Shown here: positions 45,461 to 52,871 of the stretch, piece after piece | How positions within the stretch are numbered: the first letter of the stretch is position 1 | Layout of the letters: the number at the start of each line of letters is the position of its first letter | Source: Croceivirga sp. | GTDB taxonomy: Bacteria; Bacteroidota; Bacteroidia; Flavobacteriales; Flavobacteriaceae | Direction of reading: 5' to 3' | NCBI GenBank assembly: GCA_028284935.1 | Contig: JANQQQ010000012.1 | Span: forward strand, 372,001-436,000 | DNA length: 64,000 bases | Translations under genes and position numbers: made by a program | Notes under the pieces: model-generated | The model's input: the letters and a program-made list of their open reading frames with translations, nothing else | What the model was told of the DNA's origin: nothing | The model's database searches: none

Positions 45461-45970
45461 TTGCTTAAATCTTATTTGTTTATACTCGCTTTTGTTCTTT
45501 ATGGACATTCATTGGCCCACCCCTTACGATTATCGTTGTGTGAGATTGAATACTCTTCCAAAAGACAGTTACTCACCATCAACCTGAAGCTTTTTTTGAC
45601 GGATGTCAACGAGGCCATTGTATTTGACCCCTATAGCAAAGAATTGGCCTTTTGCCAACCCAACGAATCAGCAGAAGCCAATCAAATGCTTATGGAGTAT
45701 GTCAACCGTTTTTTCTTTGTAAAGGCCAATAAAAAAAAGGTAGATCTCAAAATTAAAAGTAAACGGCTCAGTGGTGAGGGGGAAAACACGGCACTGTGGG
45801 TATACTTTGAATATGAGCAGCCCGCACCTCTATCTTCCATGGAGATTAAAAATGCGGTTTTTACAGATTTGTTCTTTGATCAGAATAATATTGTTTATGT
45901 TCATTTGGATGGAGCATCCAAAAGCATGATGCTTAATAAGAAAACACCCAGTCACCAATTGAAGTTCTAA
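45461..45970 (+). CDS. DUF6702-like exported protein
   Basis: 169 residues starting with TTG at 45461: the frame is closed by a TGA at 45449-45451 and no ATG is available before residue 75, so the TTG start is forced if the signal peptide (MLKSYLFILAFVLYGHSLA) is real. The mature part begins HPLRLSLCEIEYSSKRQLLTINLKLFLTDVNEAI, a beta-rich pattern matching small periplasmic DUF6702 proteins. No enzyme motif. It is followed after one base by the HupE gene, a pairing common in Bacteroidetes that suggests joined function in metal transport or envelope biology. Confidence 0.7.
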   Translation: MLKSYLFILAFVLYGHSLAHPLRLSLCEIEYSSKRQLLTINLKLFLTDVNEAIVFDPYSKELAFCQPNESAEANQMLMEYVNRFFFVKANKKKVDLKIKSKRLSGEGENTALWVYFEYEQPAPLSSMEIKNAVFTDLFFDQNNIVYVHLDGASKSMMLNKKTPSHQLKF

Positions 45971-45971
45971 A

Positions 45972-46556
45972 ATGCATCCCTTTGAGTTTTACCTGAAATT
46001 GGGCTTTGAACACATTGCGGACATGGCCGCTTATGACCACATTCTTTTTTTGGTGGCCTTATGTGCCGTATATCGCATCGAGGAATGGAAAAAAATCCTC
46101 ATCTTGGTGACCGCTTTTACCATAGGTCATAGTATTACTTTGGTTTTGGTTTCCTTGGAACTTTTCTCCATTCCATCGAACATCATCAAGTTTTTGATTC
46201 CATTGACCATTTTTGTTACTGCTTTTCACAATGCATTGGGCTCTAACCAAGCACTAAAATCACTAAAAATGAAGCGGAACTACGCCATGGCTCTTTTCTT
46301 TGGAATGATTCATGGTATGGACTTCTCCAACTACTTTAAAGCCTTAATTATGGACCCCTCCGACATTGTAATTCCGTTGTTGGGGTTTAACATAGGAATT
46401 GAATTGGGGCAACTTTTAATTGTCTTTTTTATCGTGGGGATAGCGTTTCTATTCCTTAACATCTTGAAAGTAAAGCATCGGGAATGGAACCTTTTTATTT
46501 CAGGTGCTGCTGCGGGGATGTCCCTCATCTCCATGCTGGACAATGCATTTTGGTAA
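45972..46556 (+). CDS. HupE/UreJ-family membrane protein
   Basis: 194 residues with about six helices. The conserved N-terminal HIADMAAYDHILFLVALCAVY and TAFTIGHSITLVL, the HNALGS motif and FFGMIHGMDFSNYF are characteristic of HupE/UreJ, a family associated with nickel/cobalt or other metal transport and with hydrogenase or urease gene clusters. No hydrogenase or urease is visible here, so the metal is unknown; the neighbouring Zur-type operon suggests divalent metal. It converges with the Fur-family gene. Confidence 0.85.
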   Translation: MHPFEFYLKLGFEHIADMAAYDHILFLVALCAVYRIEEWKKILILVTAFTIGHSITLVLVSLELFSIPSNIIKFLIPLTIFVTAFHNALGSNQALKSLKMKRNYAMALFFGMIHGMDFSNYFKALIMDPSDIVIPLLGFNIGIELGQLLIVFFIVGIAFLFLNILKVKHREWNLFISGAAAGMSLISMLDNAFW

Positions 46557-46566
46557 GGAGGTTCTT

Positions 46567-46980
46567 CTAACAATCGGAACAAATGCCCTTGATGATGGTC
46601 TGAATGCCTTTGGCTTTAAAACCTTTTGGAAGGTTAATTTCTAAATCGGATGTCTGTTCAATGCAATATACCGTTTCGCATTGTTCACATACAAAATGGG
46701 CATGGTTCCCCTGATAATGGTCTACTTTACCAAAAGCATATTTTGCAGTGCCACTTTGGTCATTGATACGGTGGATAATTCCGGCATCTTCAAAAGTGGA
46801 TAAATTGCGATAAAGCGTAGATTTATCAACTTCCATTCCCATTCCTTCTTTTATATCAATGTAGGATTGTGCATGTTTGGCATTGATAAGGCAACCCAAA
46901 AGGGCGATACGCAATTTGGTTCTTTTCAGATTGTTTTCTCGAAAGACTTGATCTAAAGAAATCTGTTCCATAGCCCGCAT
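46567..46980 (-). CDS. Fur-family transcriptional regulator, probable Zur
   Basis: 137 residues (start at 46980 or the ATG at 46971). Winged helix DNA-binding half with recognition helix in DKSTLYRNLSTFEDAGII (about 52-69), then a dimerisation half with H88, H93, H95 and the structural-zinc cysteines C98/C101 (CEQC) and C134/C137 (CSDC). In the presence of the cofactor metal Fur-family proteins repress uptake genes. It is the last gene of a five-gene operon headed by the ABC ATPase, and the operon promoter carries a Zur-type palindrome, so it should autoregulate. Identification as Zur rather than Fur rests on its neighbours and on the operator, not on sequence alone. Confidence 0.85.
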   Translation of the reverse strand: MRAMEQISLDQVFRENNLKRTKLRIALLGCLINAKHAQSYIDIKEGMGMEVDKSTLYRNLSTFEDAGIIHRINDQSGTAKYAFGKVDHYQGNHAHFVCEQCETVYCIEQTSDLEINLPKGFKAKGIQTIIKGICSDC

Positions 46981-46983
46981 GAA

Positions 46984-47418
46984 TTAAATACCAAAGGCCT
47001 CAGCCTGCTCAATTAAATAATAACAGCGGGTGGGGTCATCCCGATTTAGACGAAGGATGCCAGTGACAGAAATTAAATCATCCATTTGAAAGGAATGCTT
47101 CCCCTTAAAAAGAATTTGTGAAATGGTTTCTGGCCCACCGTTACCACAAAAAAAGCATTCTGCCATAGGATTCTTGGAGAGCATATAAATGGACTGTGCC
47201 CCGTCCAAAACGATCAAAAACCCAATCAAGGAGATTTCCTTGCCTTCGAGTCGCTCCAGTGTATCGGAAAAATCCGCTTTTAAAAAACCAGGATACGTAG
47301 AGTCTTTACTGCCTTTTTTCCACGATATTCCGCTCTCAAAATCGGACCAATCCAATACGGCTTGAGCCTGAATTCCATAGGAAAGTAGCAGGCACATAAA
47401 GAATACTAGACTTTTCAT
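46984..47418 (-). CDS. DUF3299-like exported protein (copy 2)
   Basis: 144 residues with a signal peptide (MKSLVFFMCLLLSYGIQA). The mature protein is an OB-like beta-rich domain: LEGKEISLIGFLIVLD, then AECFFCGNGGPE, a CxxCG motif that may bind metal, and ISVTGILRLNRDDPTRCYYL. It is a tandem paralogue of the next gene upstream (shared CFFCG and LRLNRDD motifs). DUF3299 proteins occur in Zur-regulated zinc operons in gammaproteobacteria next to a FtsX-type ABC transporter, as here. The name is by motif resemblance. Confidence 0.65.
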   Translation of the reverse strand: MKSLVFFMCLLLSYGIQAQAVLDWSDFESGISWKKGSKDSTYPGFLKADFSDTLERLEGKEISLIGFLIVLDGAQSIYMLSKNPMAECFFCGNGGPETISQILFKGKHSFQMDDLISVTGILRLNRDDPTRCYYLIEQAEAFGI

Positions 47419-47419
47419 G

Positions 47420-47860
47420 TCAATTTACCAATTCACCCAAAGCACCATTCAAAATATAATTGCAATGATCTACATCATCCCTGTTCAATCTTAGCGTACC
47501 GGTGACTTCCACCACCTGATCGGTTCTAAACGATGGGGTTTTGGTAAAATTTACTTCTATGATACTTTCAGGACCGGCACCCCCACAAAAAAAGCAAGAA
47601 GCCATGGGGTTGGAGGAAATTAAAAAAACTTCTCCAGTACCAGCGATATCCAAGAAATATCCGATTACTTTAACCTTTTTACCGTGGTAGGTCTTGATTT
47701 TTTCACCAAAGGTGGGCATTAAAAAATGCACATCGTATTTCTCATTATACTCCGGTTTAAATTCAACATCGGCTAAATCATCCCAAGTCAATTTTGATTG
47801 CGAAAATAGGCTTTGGGCAATTACAAACATTAAGCACACTACTAACCATCTATGCATCAC
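47420..47860 (-). CDS. DUF3299-like exported protein (copy 1)
   Basis: 146 residues with a signal peptide (MMHRWLVVCLMFVIAQSLFS). Same domain as its neighbour: YHGKKVKVIGYFLDIAG, ASCFFCGGAGPES, VEVTGTLRLNRDDVDHCNYIL. The start overlaps the end of the permease gene by 11 bases and the stop is followed after one base by the second copy. Probably a periplasmic partner of the ABC transporter; the role in zinc delivery is inferred from the operon. Confidence 0.65.
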   Translation of the reverse strand: MMHRWLVVCLMFVIAQSLFSQSKLTWDDLADVEFKPEYNEKYDVHFLMPTFGEKIKTYHGKKVKVIGYFLDIAGTGEVFLISSNPMASCFFCGGAGPESIIEVNFTKTPSFRTDQVVEVTGTLRLNRDDVDHCNYILNGALGELVN

Positions 47861-49193
47861 CTAAGGTTTTTGAGATATTCAATTTAAATATGGATGTGGA
47901 AGCCAAAAATACTGCGATAATGGCAATAAGCAAAGTGGCGCCCAGCAAAAGCAACTCAACAAATTCCGGGCCATTAATTTGTAGCACATAGCCATACGCC
48001 GCTTCAATGTACTTTGAAACTAATATCAAGGCCAATCTGCCCAGTACCCATCCCAATAAGAAACCGATAAATGCCAAGAACAGTCCTTCAAATAATACCA
48101 AGAAGAGCAATTTACGGGTTCCCAGCCCATAGGTCCGCAACAACGCCAATTCCTGTCGTCGTTCGCGAATGGTTTTAAGTAGACTAATGAAAATACTAAA
48201 ACCAGAAACCAGTAGAATGGCCATCGCAATACCGTTCAATGTTTTCACTCCCGAACCCAATAGTCCCATGAGGCGCTGAATCTCAAAACCGGGAAGGGCG
48301 GCTTGCATATTGGTGTTCTCATTGATGAAACGTGGAAGCTGCACTAAGCCTATGGGATTTTTAAATTTTACCAAAAGGGACGTAATCTCTTTTTCTTCAT
48401 CATGGAGGTCATGTTCCTCTTCATGGTGATGTTCGTCATCGTCAGGAGTGTGGTCATGTTCCTTATCACCTTGGTCGTGATGGCGCTCATTTTCCTGAGT
48501 GTGGTCGTTCCCTTCCTCATTCCCTAGATTGCTTTCATCTTCCCGATGTTCTTCATCTCCATGTGTCCCGTCACCATGGTCATGGGCATCCCAAACACTT
48601 TTTAAATTGCAAATGAGCAATTGGTCGACTACGGTGCCAGAAGGCTCCAAAATGCCCACAATGGTATAAGGTTTATCGTCATGCGCTTCTCCACCAGCGG
48701 CAGCCAAGCCATGGGAACTGACGACCTTACCCCCAATTTTCAATCCTAACTTCAATGCAACGGCGCTTCCTGCCACCAGCTCAAAAGTAGTTTTGTACAA
48801 ACGCCCCTGTTGTAGAACGGCTTCATAGCGCTCAAAATAAGCAGGGTCGGTACCTAGAATTCGATATCCTCTGTAATTGTCACCATAGGAAACGGGTATC
48901 GCGGAATCTACAAAGGGGTGTTTTATTATTTGCTCAGCCTCATTTAACTTAATGTTGCCCGTAGGGGAATCGATGTGTAAGACAGAGGACAACACCAATT
49001 GCAACGGACTACCCTTTGCTCCCACTACCATATCAACCGGACTGATATTCTTATCCATTTGCCCATTCAATTGTTTGCTGAGCTGTAAAACAAAGGTAAC
49101 AAGTGAAACACTTAACACCAGAAGCAACAAACTCAAAACCATATTCAAAGGTTTTGATACCATATTTTTATAGGCAATAAACCCAAGTTTCAT
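47850..49193 (-). CDS. FtsX/MacB-type ABC permease with a histidine/acid-rich extracytoplasmic loop
   Basis: 447 residues. One helix at about 17-37, a large periplasmic MacB-like domain (about 40-320), then three helices (about 325-350, 375-400, 415-435), the FtsX topology. Within the periplasmic loop residues 202-268 contain 14 histidines and many Asp/Glu (DAHDHGDGTHGDEEH, HHDQGDKEHDHT, DDDEHHHEEEHD), a likely zinc-binding patch. The start overlaps the ATPase stop (ATGA). In P. aeruginosa a Zur-regulated operon (PA4063-PA4066) has the same mix of FtsX-type permease, ATPase and DUF3299 protein, so a role in zinc shortage is expected, though whether it moves zinc or another ligand is not known. 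Confidence 0.85.
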   Translation of the reverse strand: MKLGFIAYKNMVSKPLNMVLSLLLLVLSVSLVTFVLQLSKQLNGQMDKNISPVDMVVGAKGSPLQLVLSSVLHIDSPTGNIKLNEAEQIIKHPFVDSAIPVSYGDNYRGYRILGTDPAYFERYEAVLQQGRLYKTTFELVAGSAVALKLGLKIGGKVVSSHGLAAAGGEAHDDKPYTIVGILEPSGTVVDQLLICNLKSVWDAHDHGDGTHGDEEHREDESNLGNEEGNDHTQENERHHDQGDKEHDHTPDDDEHHHEEEHDLHDEEKEITSLLVKFKNPIGLVQLPRFINENTNMQAALPGFEIQRLMGLLGSGVKTLNGIAMAILLVSGFSIFISLLKTIRERRQELALLRTYGLGTRKLLFLVLFEGLFLAFIGFLLGWVLGRLALILVSKYIEAAYGYVLQINGPEFVELLLLGATLLIAIIAVFLASTSIFKLNISKTLGDA

Positions 49194-49816
49194 AGCACTA
49201 CCTGATTTTTAAAGTGTTCGGTTACTCGTTGATCATGGGTGATGATTACAAGACTACTACCACATAATTTAGCCTCTTCCTTTAATAGGCCCAAGACCCT
49301 TTCACAGTTTACATCATCCAAATTGGAAGTAGGTTCGTCGGCAAACACCACTTTAGGTTTGTGAATGAGTCCAAGGGCAATGGAAACACGTTGCTGCTGT
49401 CCTTGGCTCAACTGGGTCACTTTTTTCTTTAAGTGCGCTTTCAAGCCCAGACGTTCCGCGATGGCTTCCCTTCGCTCTTTGTCCTTTAGTTTGCTGGGAA
49501 AATACTGTCGTAATTGAAGATTCTCTTCCACATTTAAAGACTTCACAAAATGGTATCGTTGAAAAACAAGTCCAATATGTGACCCGCGAAATTTGTCCAA
49601 CGCTTTCCTATCCAATGAAGTAATTTCCGTATTGCCAATGAAAATGGTACCGCTCGATGCGGGTAAAATCCCTGAAAGTAAATGAAGCAAGGTAGTTTTA
49701 CCTACCCCTGAAGGTCCCAATACCGCTAAATGATCTTTGGCGCTTAAATCAATATTAGGGAAATCAAACGCCTCCCCGCCTGGATATTGAAAATGCAAAC
49801 CGTCCGTTTTAACCAT
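49190..49816 (-). CDS. ABC transporter ATP-binding protein of the FtsX/MacB type
   Basis: 208 residues. Walker A GPSGVGKTT (about 34-42), Q-loop, signature LSQGQQQR, Walker B KVVFADEPTSNLDD, H-loop ITHDQR. Short LolD/MacB-like ATPase. First gene of the operon with permease, two DUF3299-like genes and the Fur-family gene; transcription from 49828 would be leaderless or nearly so. It couples ATP hydrolysis to the permease at 47850-49193. Confidence 0.92.
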   Translation of the reverse strand: MVKTDGLHFQYPGGEAFDFPNIDLSAKDHLAVLGPSGVGKTTLLHLLSGILPASSGTIFIGNTEITSLDRKALDKFRGSHIGLVFQRYHFVKSLNVEENLQLRQYFPSKLKDKERREAIAERLGLKAHLKKKVTQLSQGQQQRVSIALGLIHKPKVVFADEPTSNLDDVNCERVLGLLKEEAKLCGSSLVIITHDQRVTEHFKNQVVL

Positions 49817-49820
49817 TTGG

Positions 49821-49828
49821 CAAAATTA
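49821..49828 (-). promoter_or_regulatory. -7 element of the ABC/DUF3299/Fur operon
   Basis: On the minus strand TAATTTTG, an exact TAnnTTTG match ending 4 bases before the ATG at 49816. A TTG (CAA at 49844-49846 on the + strand) lies 15 bases upstream inside the operator; the spacing is a little short. Confidence 0.6.
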
Positions 49829-49838
49829 ACAGAAATAG

Positions 49839-49859
49839 AAATGCAACTTAGTCGCATTT
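49839..49859. promoter_or_regulatory. Zur-type operator, copy 3, between the divergent ABC and MerC operons
   Basis: Twenty of 21 palindrome positions match the copy at 39128-39148: left arm AAATGCAACT, centre T, right arm AGTCGCATTT with one C for T. It lies between two divergent -7 elements, so it can control both operons at once. Confidence 0.85.
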
Positions 49860-49871
49860 AAAAATTTAACC

Positions 49872-49879
49872 TAATTTTG
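49872..49879 (+). promoter_or_regulatory. -7 element of the MerC-folE operon
   Basis: TAATTTTG, an exact TAnnTTTG match, 17 bases after a TCG at 49852-49854 inside the operator that stands in for the TTG. The predicted start near 49885 places the ATG at 49901 as the true start. Confidence 0.6.
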
Positions 49880-49900
49880 CATTCCATAAAAGCAAAATAC

Positions 49901-50293
49901 ATGAACACTTTCCGGTTAACTTCAAAATCCGATATCATTGGGAGTAGCGCAAGTTTCCTTTGCCTGATTCATTGCATTGCAACGCCCTTTTTGTTCGTTG
50001 CCCAGGCTGAAATCAGTGGACATGGGGAAGCCCACCCCATGTGGTGGGGGCTGTTGGATATCATCTTTTTGATTGTATCCTATTTTGCCGTTTGGTGGTC
50101 CAGTCAAACCACTACAAAATCTTGGATTCGTTCTGCCCTATGGATGAGTTGGATCGTTTTGGCCATCATCGTACTCAATGAGAAATTGGCTGTGGTTGAA
50201 TTACCGGAAGCCGCCATCTACTTGCCTGCAGTAAGCTTAATAATTCTGCACCTCTACAACCGAAAGTACTGTAATCATTGTATTGAGGAGTAG
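49901..50293 (+). CDS. MerC-domain membrane protein
   Basis: 130 residues from the ATG at 49901; the in-frame TTG at 49877 lies inside the -7 element and is rejected. Four hydrophobic helices, the first containing LCLIHCIATPFLF with the paired cysteines of MerC, and a C-terminal CNHC motif. MerC proteins take up Hg or other soft metals across the inner membrane; no mer genes are present and the operator is of Zur type, so zinc or another divalent metal is more likely. It is followed 36 bases later by folE. Confidence 0.8.
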   Translation: MNTFRLTSKSDIIGSSASFLCLIHCIATPFLFVAQAEISGHGEAHPMWWGLLDIIFLIVSYFAVWWSSQTTTKSWIRSALWMSWIVLAIIVLNEKLAVVELPEAAIYLPAVSLIILHLYNRKYCNHCIEE

Positions 50294-50329
50294 GTCCTGA
50301 AGCAGGCTACAATAACTAAAAAAAATTGC

Positions 50330-50998
50330 ATGTTAGATATTGAAAAAATTGAAGCCCTTGGGGATCAACATATCCCTACCTCTCAAGAAACTCCAATGCG
50401 GGAGGACGCTTTTGACATCTCAGATGCCGAAAAGATAACCATTATTCAACATCATTTTCAAAAGATAATGGAGACCCTCGGACTTGACTTGAACGATGAT
50501 AGCCTTTCAGGTACCCCCTATCGCTTTGCTAAAATGTACGTAAAGGAACTTTTTTATGGGTTAAATCCCGAAAACAGACCAAAACTATCCATATTCGAAA
50601 ACAAATATGGGTATCAAAAAATGTTGGTAGAGCAAGACATTACCATTGATTCCTCTTGTGAGCATCATTTTTTGCCGATTGTCGGACACGCCCATGTTGG
50701 CTATATTCCAAAGGAGAAGGTGGTGGGACTCTCCAAAATTAACCGTTTAGTGGATTATTATGCACATCGACCCCAAGTACAGGAACGGTTGTGCTTGCAA
50801 GTTTTAAATGATTTGCAGGCGACCCTAGAAACGGAGGATGTCATTGTAATCGTGCATGCTAAACATCTATGTGTTTCGTCAAGGGGGATAAAAGATAAAG
50901 ATAGCTTTACCACTACTGTGGAATATGGAGGAAAATTTAGGGTAGAAAACCTACGAAACGAGTTCTACGGGCTACTTAAGGGTAGTTTTAAGGGATAA
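50330..50998 (+). CDS. folE: GTP cyclohydrolase I (zinc-dependent type IA)
   Basis: 222 residues. The zinc ligands C110 and H113 (SSCEHHFLP) and C181 (HLCVSSRG) are present, with catalytic motifs VGHAHVGYIPKEKVVGLSKINRLVDYYAHRPQVQERL and SSRGIKDKDSFTTT. It turns GTP into dihydroneopterin triphosphate, the first step of folate and pterin synthesis. It is the second gene after the Zur-type operator. That is odd: zinc-poor cells usually switch to the zinc-independent type IB enzyme (folE2), whereas this is the zinc-requiring type. Confidence 0.93.
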   Translation: MLDIEKIEALGDQHIPTSQETPMREDAFDISDAEKITIIQHHFQKIMETLGLDLNDDSLSGTPYRFAKMYVKELFYGLNPENRPKLSIFENKYGYQKMLVEQDITIDSSCEHHFLPIVGHAHVGYIPKEKVVGLSKINRLVDYYAHRPQVQERLCLQVLNDLQATLETEDVIVIVHAKHLCVSSRGIKDKDSFTTTVEYGGKFRVENLRNEFYGLLKGSFKG

Positions 50999-51035
50999 TT
51001 GACCCGTCCATTTGGTGTTTGTATTGGGAAAAATG

Positions 51036-52379
51036 TCATTTGCGGGATGTGTATCGTAAATCTTGGGCCTCAATAGTTTTGGTCCATACCTCTTTTCCGT
51101 CTTTATCAAAAATGGTGATGTTGAGTACTCGCTGTGTTTGTGGTCCGCTCACCTTTAACAATCCAAAATTGTGTTCACCGAATAGTGTTTCTTCCAATCT
51201 GTACTGGTTCAATTCTTCATTATTGGGGTAGGCTCCGGCCGTAAGGGAGGAACAGGTCAAATCATAGATGGGATATACATCCCTACTTTCCTGCATCCGA
51301 CTTAGGCCGGTATGATGCCGATCTCCATCGAGAAAAACAACTCCTTCTATTCTTGCTTCGCGAATCTTATCCAGCAGATAGCGTTGCTCTTTTGGAAAAG
51401 TAGCATAATTCTCGTGCATGGCTTCTGTGCTTAACACCTGTCCGCCAATACACACAAACTTAAAGGGTGATTCACTGGAAGCCATGGCATTGATCAGCCA
51501 ATCTATTTGTTTTTTCCCCAACATCTCACGATCGGTGGCAAAGTTGTTATTGGAAGTTCGATAATATCGATTGTCCAAAAGAAAAAAATGCAGATCGGCC
51601 CATTGAAAGGAACCTGTAATTCCCCCCTCTTCAATGACATCATAATTGGGATTTCCCCAAAAAAGTTTAAATATTTCCGATGCTGTGCGCTTCAACCAAA
51701 AACTTCCATCAGAATCATTTGGTCCATAGTCATGATCGTCCCAAATGGCATAGTGGTGCGTTGAAGCCAATAAGGGTTGTAATTGGGGTAATGAACGCGT
51801 ATGGGTATAGCGATGTAAGAACCCTGCTCTTGAATTCCAATCGGGCTCCCGTAAATAGGTATTATCACCTAACCAAAGCATAAAATCAGGATGCTTTTGA
51901 TGTATCGATTCAAAAATCTCGAAATCGCTTCCATAGGGTTCTCCCGGACGATCAAAACGCTCCTCATTTACATAATTGCAACTTCCAACCACAAAATTCA
52001 CTTCCGGCGGATCCTCTCGCCATTGCCATAAGGTTTGCGATTGAAACTCCATGGGATAATCCCTTTCTACCTTAACACCATCCACAAATACTTCATAAGC
52101 ATATTTTTTTCCGGGTAAGACATGATTGGCAACGAGCTTTGCAACAAATCCATTGTTGGAATTGGTACTGGTCGTCTCAGTTTTATAGCGCTTTTCGGGA
52201 TCTTCCCTATCAAAGTATTCAAAATGAACCTTAGTGGCATCCATAGTTTGTACCCATAGTAAAACCTCTCTCATTGTGGAATACCCAACCATTGGTCCTG
52301 ATTGGATTTGGTCTTGCGCCACCATAAAACTGATACTTAAAACCCAAAAGGAAAATATGTACAGTGTTTTATTTTTCAT
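51036..52379 (-). CDS. PhoD-like metallophosphatase (alkaline phosphatase D family)
   Basis: 447 residues. Signal peptide ends near MVAQ. An N-terminal beta domain (YSTMREVLLWVQTMDATKVHFEYF) is followed by the metallophosphatase domain with NFVVGSCNY, FMLWLGDNTYLRE, AIWDDHDYGPNDSDG, FFLLDNRYYR, FVCIGGQVL and VVFLDGDRHHTG, which contain the expected metal ligands. The enzyme splits phosphomono- or diesters in the periplasm using Ca/Fe. Single gene, convergent with folE (37 bases between stops). Confidence 0.88.
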   Translation of the reverse strand: MKNKTLYIFSFWVLSISFMVAQDQIQSGPMVGYSTMREVLLWVQTMDATKVHFEYFDREDPEKRYKTETTSTNSNNGFVAKLVANHVLPGKKYAYEVFVDGVKVERDYPMEFQSQTLWQWREDPPEVNFVVGSCNYVNEERFDRPGEPYGSDFEIFESIHQKHPDFMLWLGDNTYLREPDWNSRAGFLHRYTHTRSLPQLQPLLASTHHYAIWDDHDYGPNDSDGSFWLKRTASEIFKLFWGNPNYDVIEEGGITGSFQWADLHFFLLDNRYYRTSNNNFATDREMLGKKQIDWLINAMASSESPFKFVCIGGQVLSTEAMHENYATFPKEQRYLLDKIREARIEGVVFLDGDRHHTGLSRMQESRDVYPIYDLTCSSLTAGAYPNNEELNQYRLEETLFGEHNFGLLKVSGPQTQRVLNITIFDKDGKEVWTKTIEAQDLRYTSRK

Positions 52380-52500
52380 CGTATTGGAATTTCACAACTG
52401 CTTGTTGCTTTAAGGGAGAAAATTAAAAAGTAATTGCTTAAAAAGAAGGCTTCGAAGGTAACGAATGTGTTATTTTTTGGTGTGAATTGGGTAAGCTACC

Positions 52501-52797
52501 TTATCCTATCATCTGTTTGGCCTTTTTTCCCGATAACAAATAGGTATAGACCCACATAATGGTGAAGGTAGGGATAACATCCAGTCCAGGTACCAGTTCT
52601 TCGATAAAGGTGACGATTCCAGCGGCCTGCCCTATTTTCCCCTTATACATCCGGGTCATCAACCAACCGGCCAAAGGTGCCCATATCACATCCAGCAAAT
52701 CCCCCAATCCAGGAATTAATAAAGAAGACATGCCAATGGCATCAAAAAGTAATCCCAATAAAAGGTTACGAACACGCTTGTCGGTTTTCTTGGACAT
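52501..52797 (-). CDS. DUF4112 domain-containing membrane protein
   Basis: 98 residues from the ATG at 52797 (MSKKTDKRVRNLLLGLLFDAIGMSSLLIPGLGDLLD); an upstream in-frame start at 52848 adds a poorly supported hydrophobic stretch and overlaps a TACTTTG promoter-like element. Two or three hydrophobic segments and the pattern LIPGLGDLLDVIWAPLAGWLM, EELVPGLDVIPTFTIMW define DUF4112. Function unknown. Confidence 0.8.
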   Translation of the reverse strand: MSKKTDKRVRNLLLGLLFDAIGMSSLLIPGLGDLLDVIWAPLAGWLMTRMYKGKIGQAAGIVTFIEELVPGLDVIPTFTIMWVYTYLLSGKKAKQMIG

Positions 52798-52871
52798 ATT
52801 GGAAAAATAGTAAAAAACCGCTGAAAAAGCTATATTAACATTTTGCAAAGTACAGGGCGTTTGGGGCCCGA

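Noticed and set aside
48370-48600. Low-complexity CAT/GAT-rich stretch that could be a simple repeat
   Set aside because: It encodes the His/Asp/Glu-rich loop of the FtsX-type permease and keeps its frame.
49877-49900. TTG start for the MerC gene
   Set aside because: It lies inside the -7 element of the promoter, so it cannot be on the transcript.
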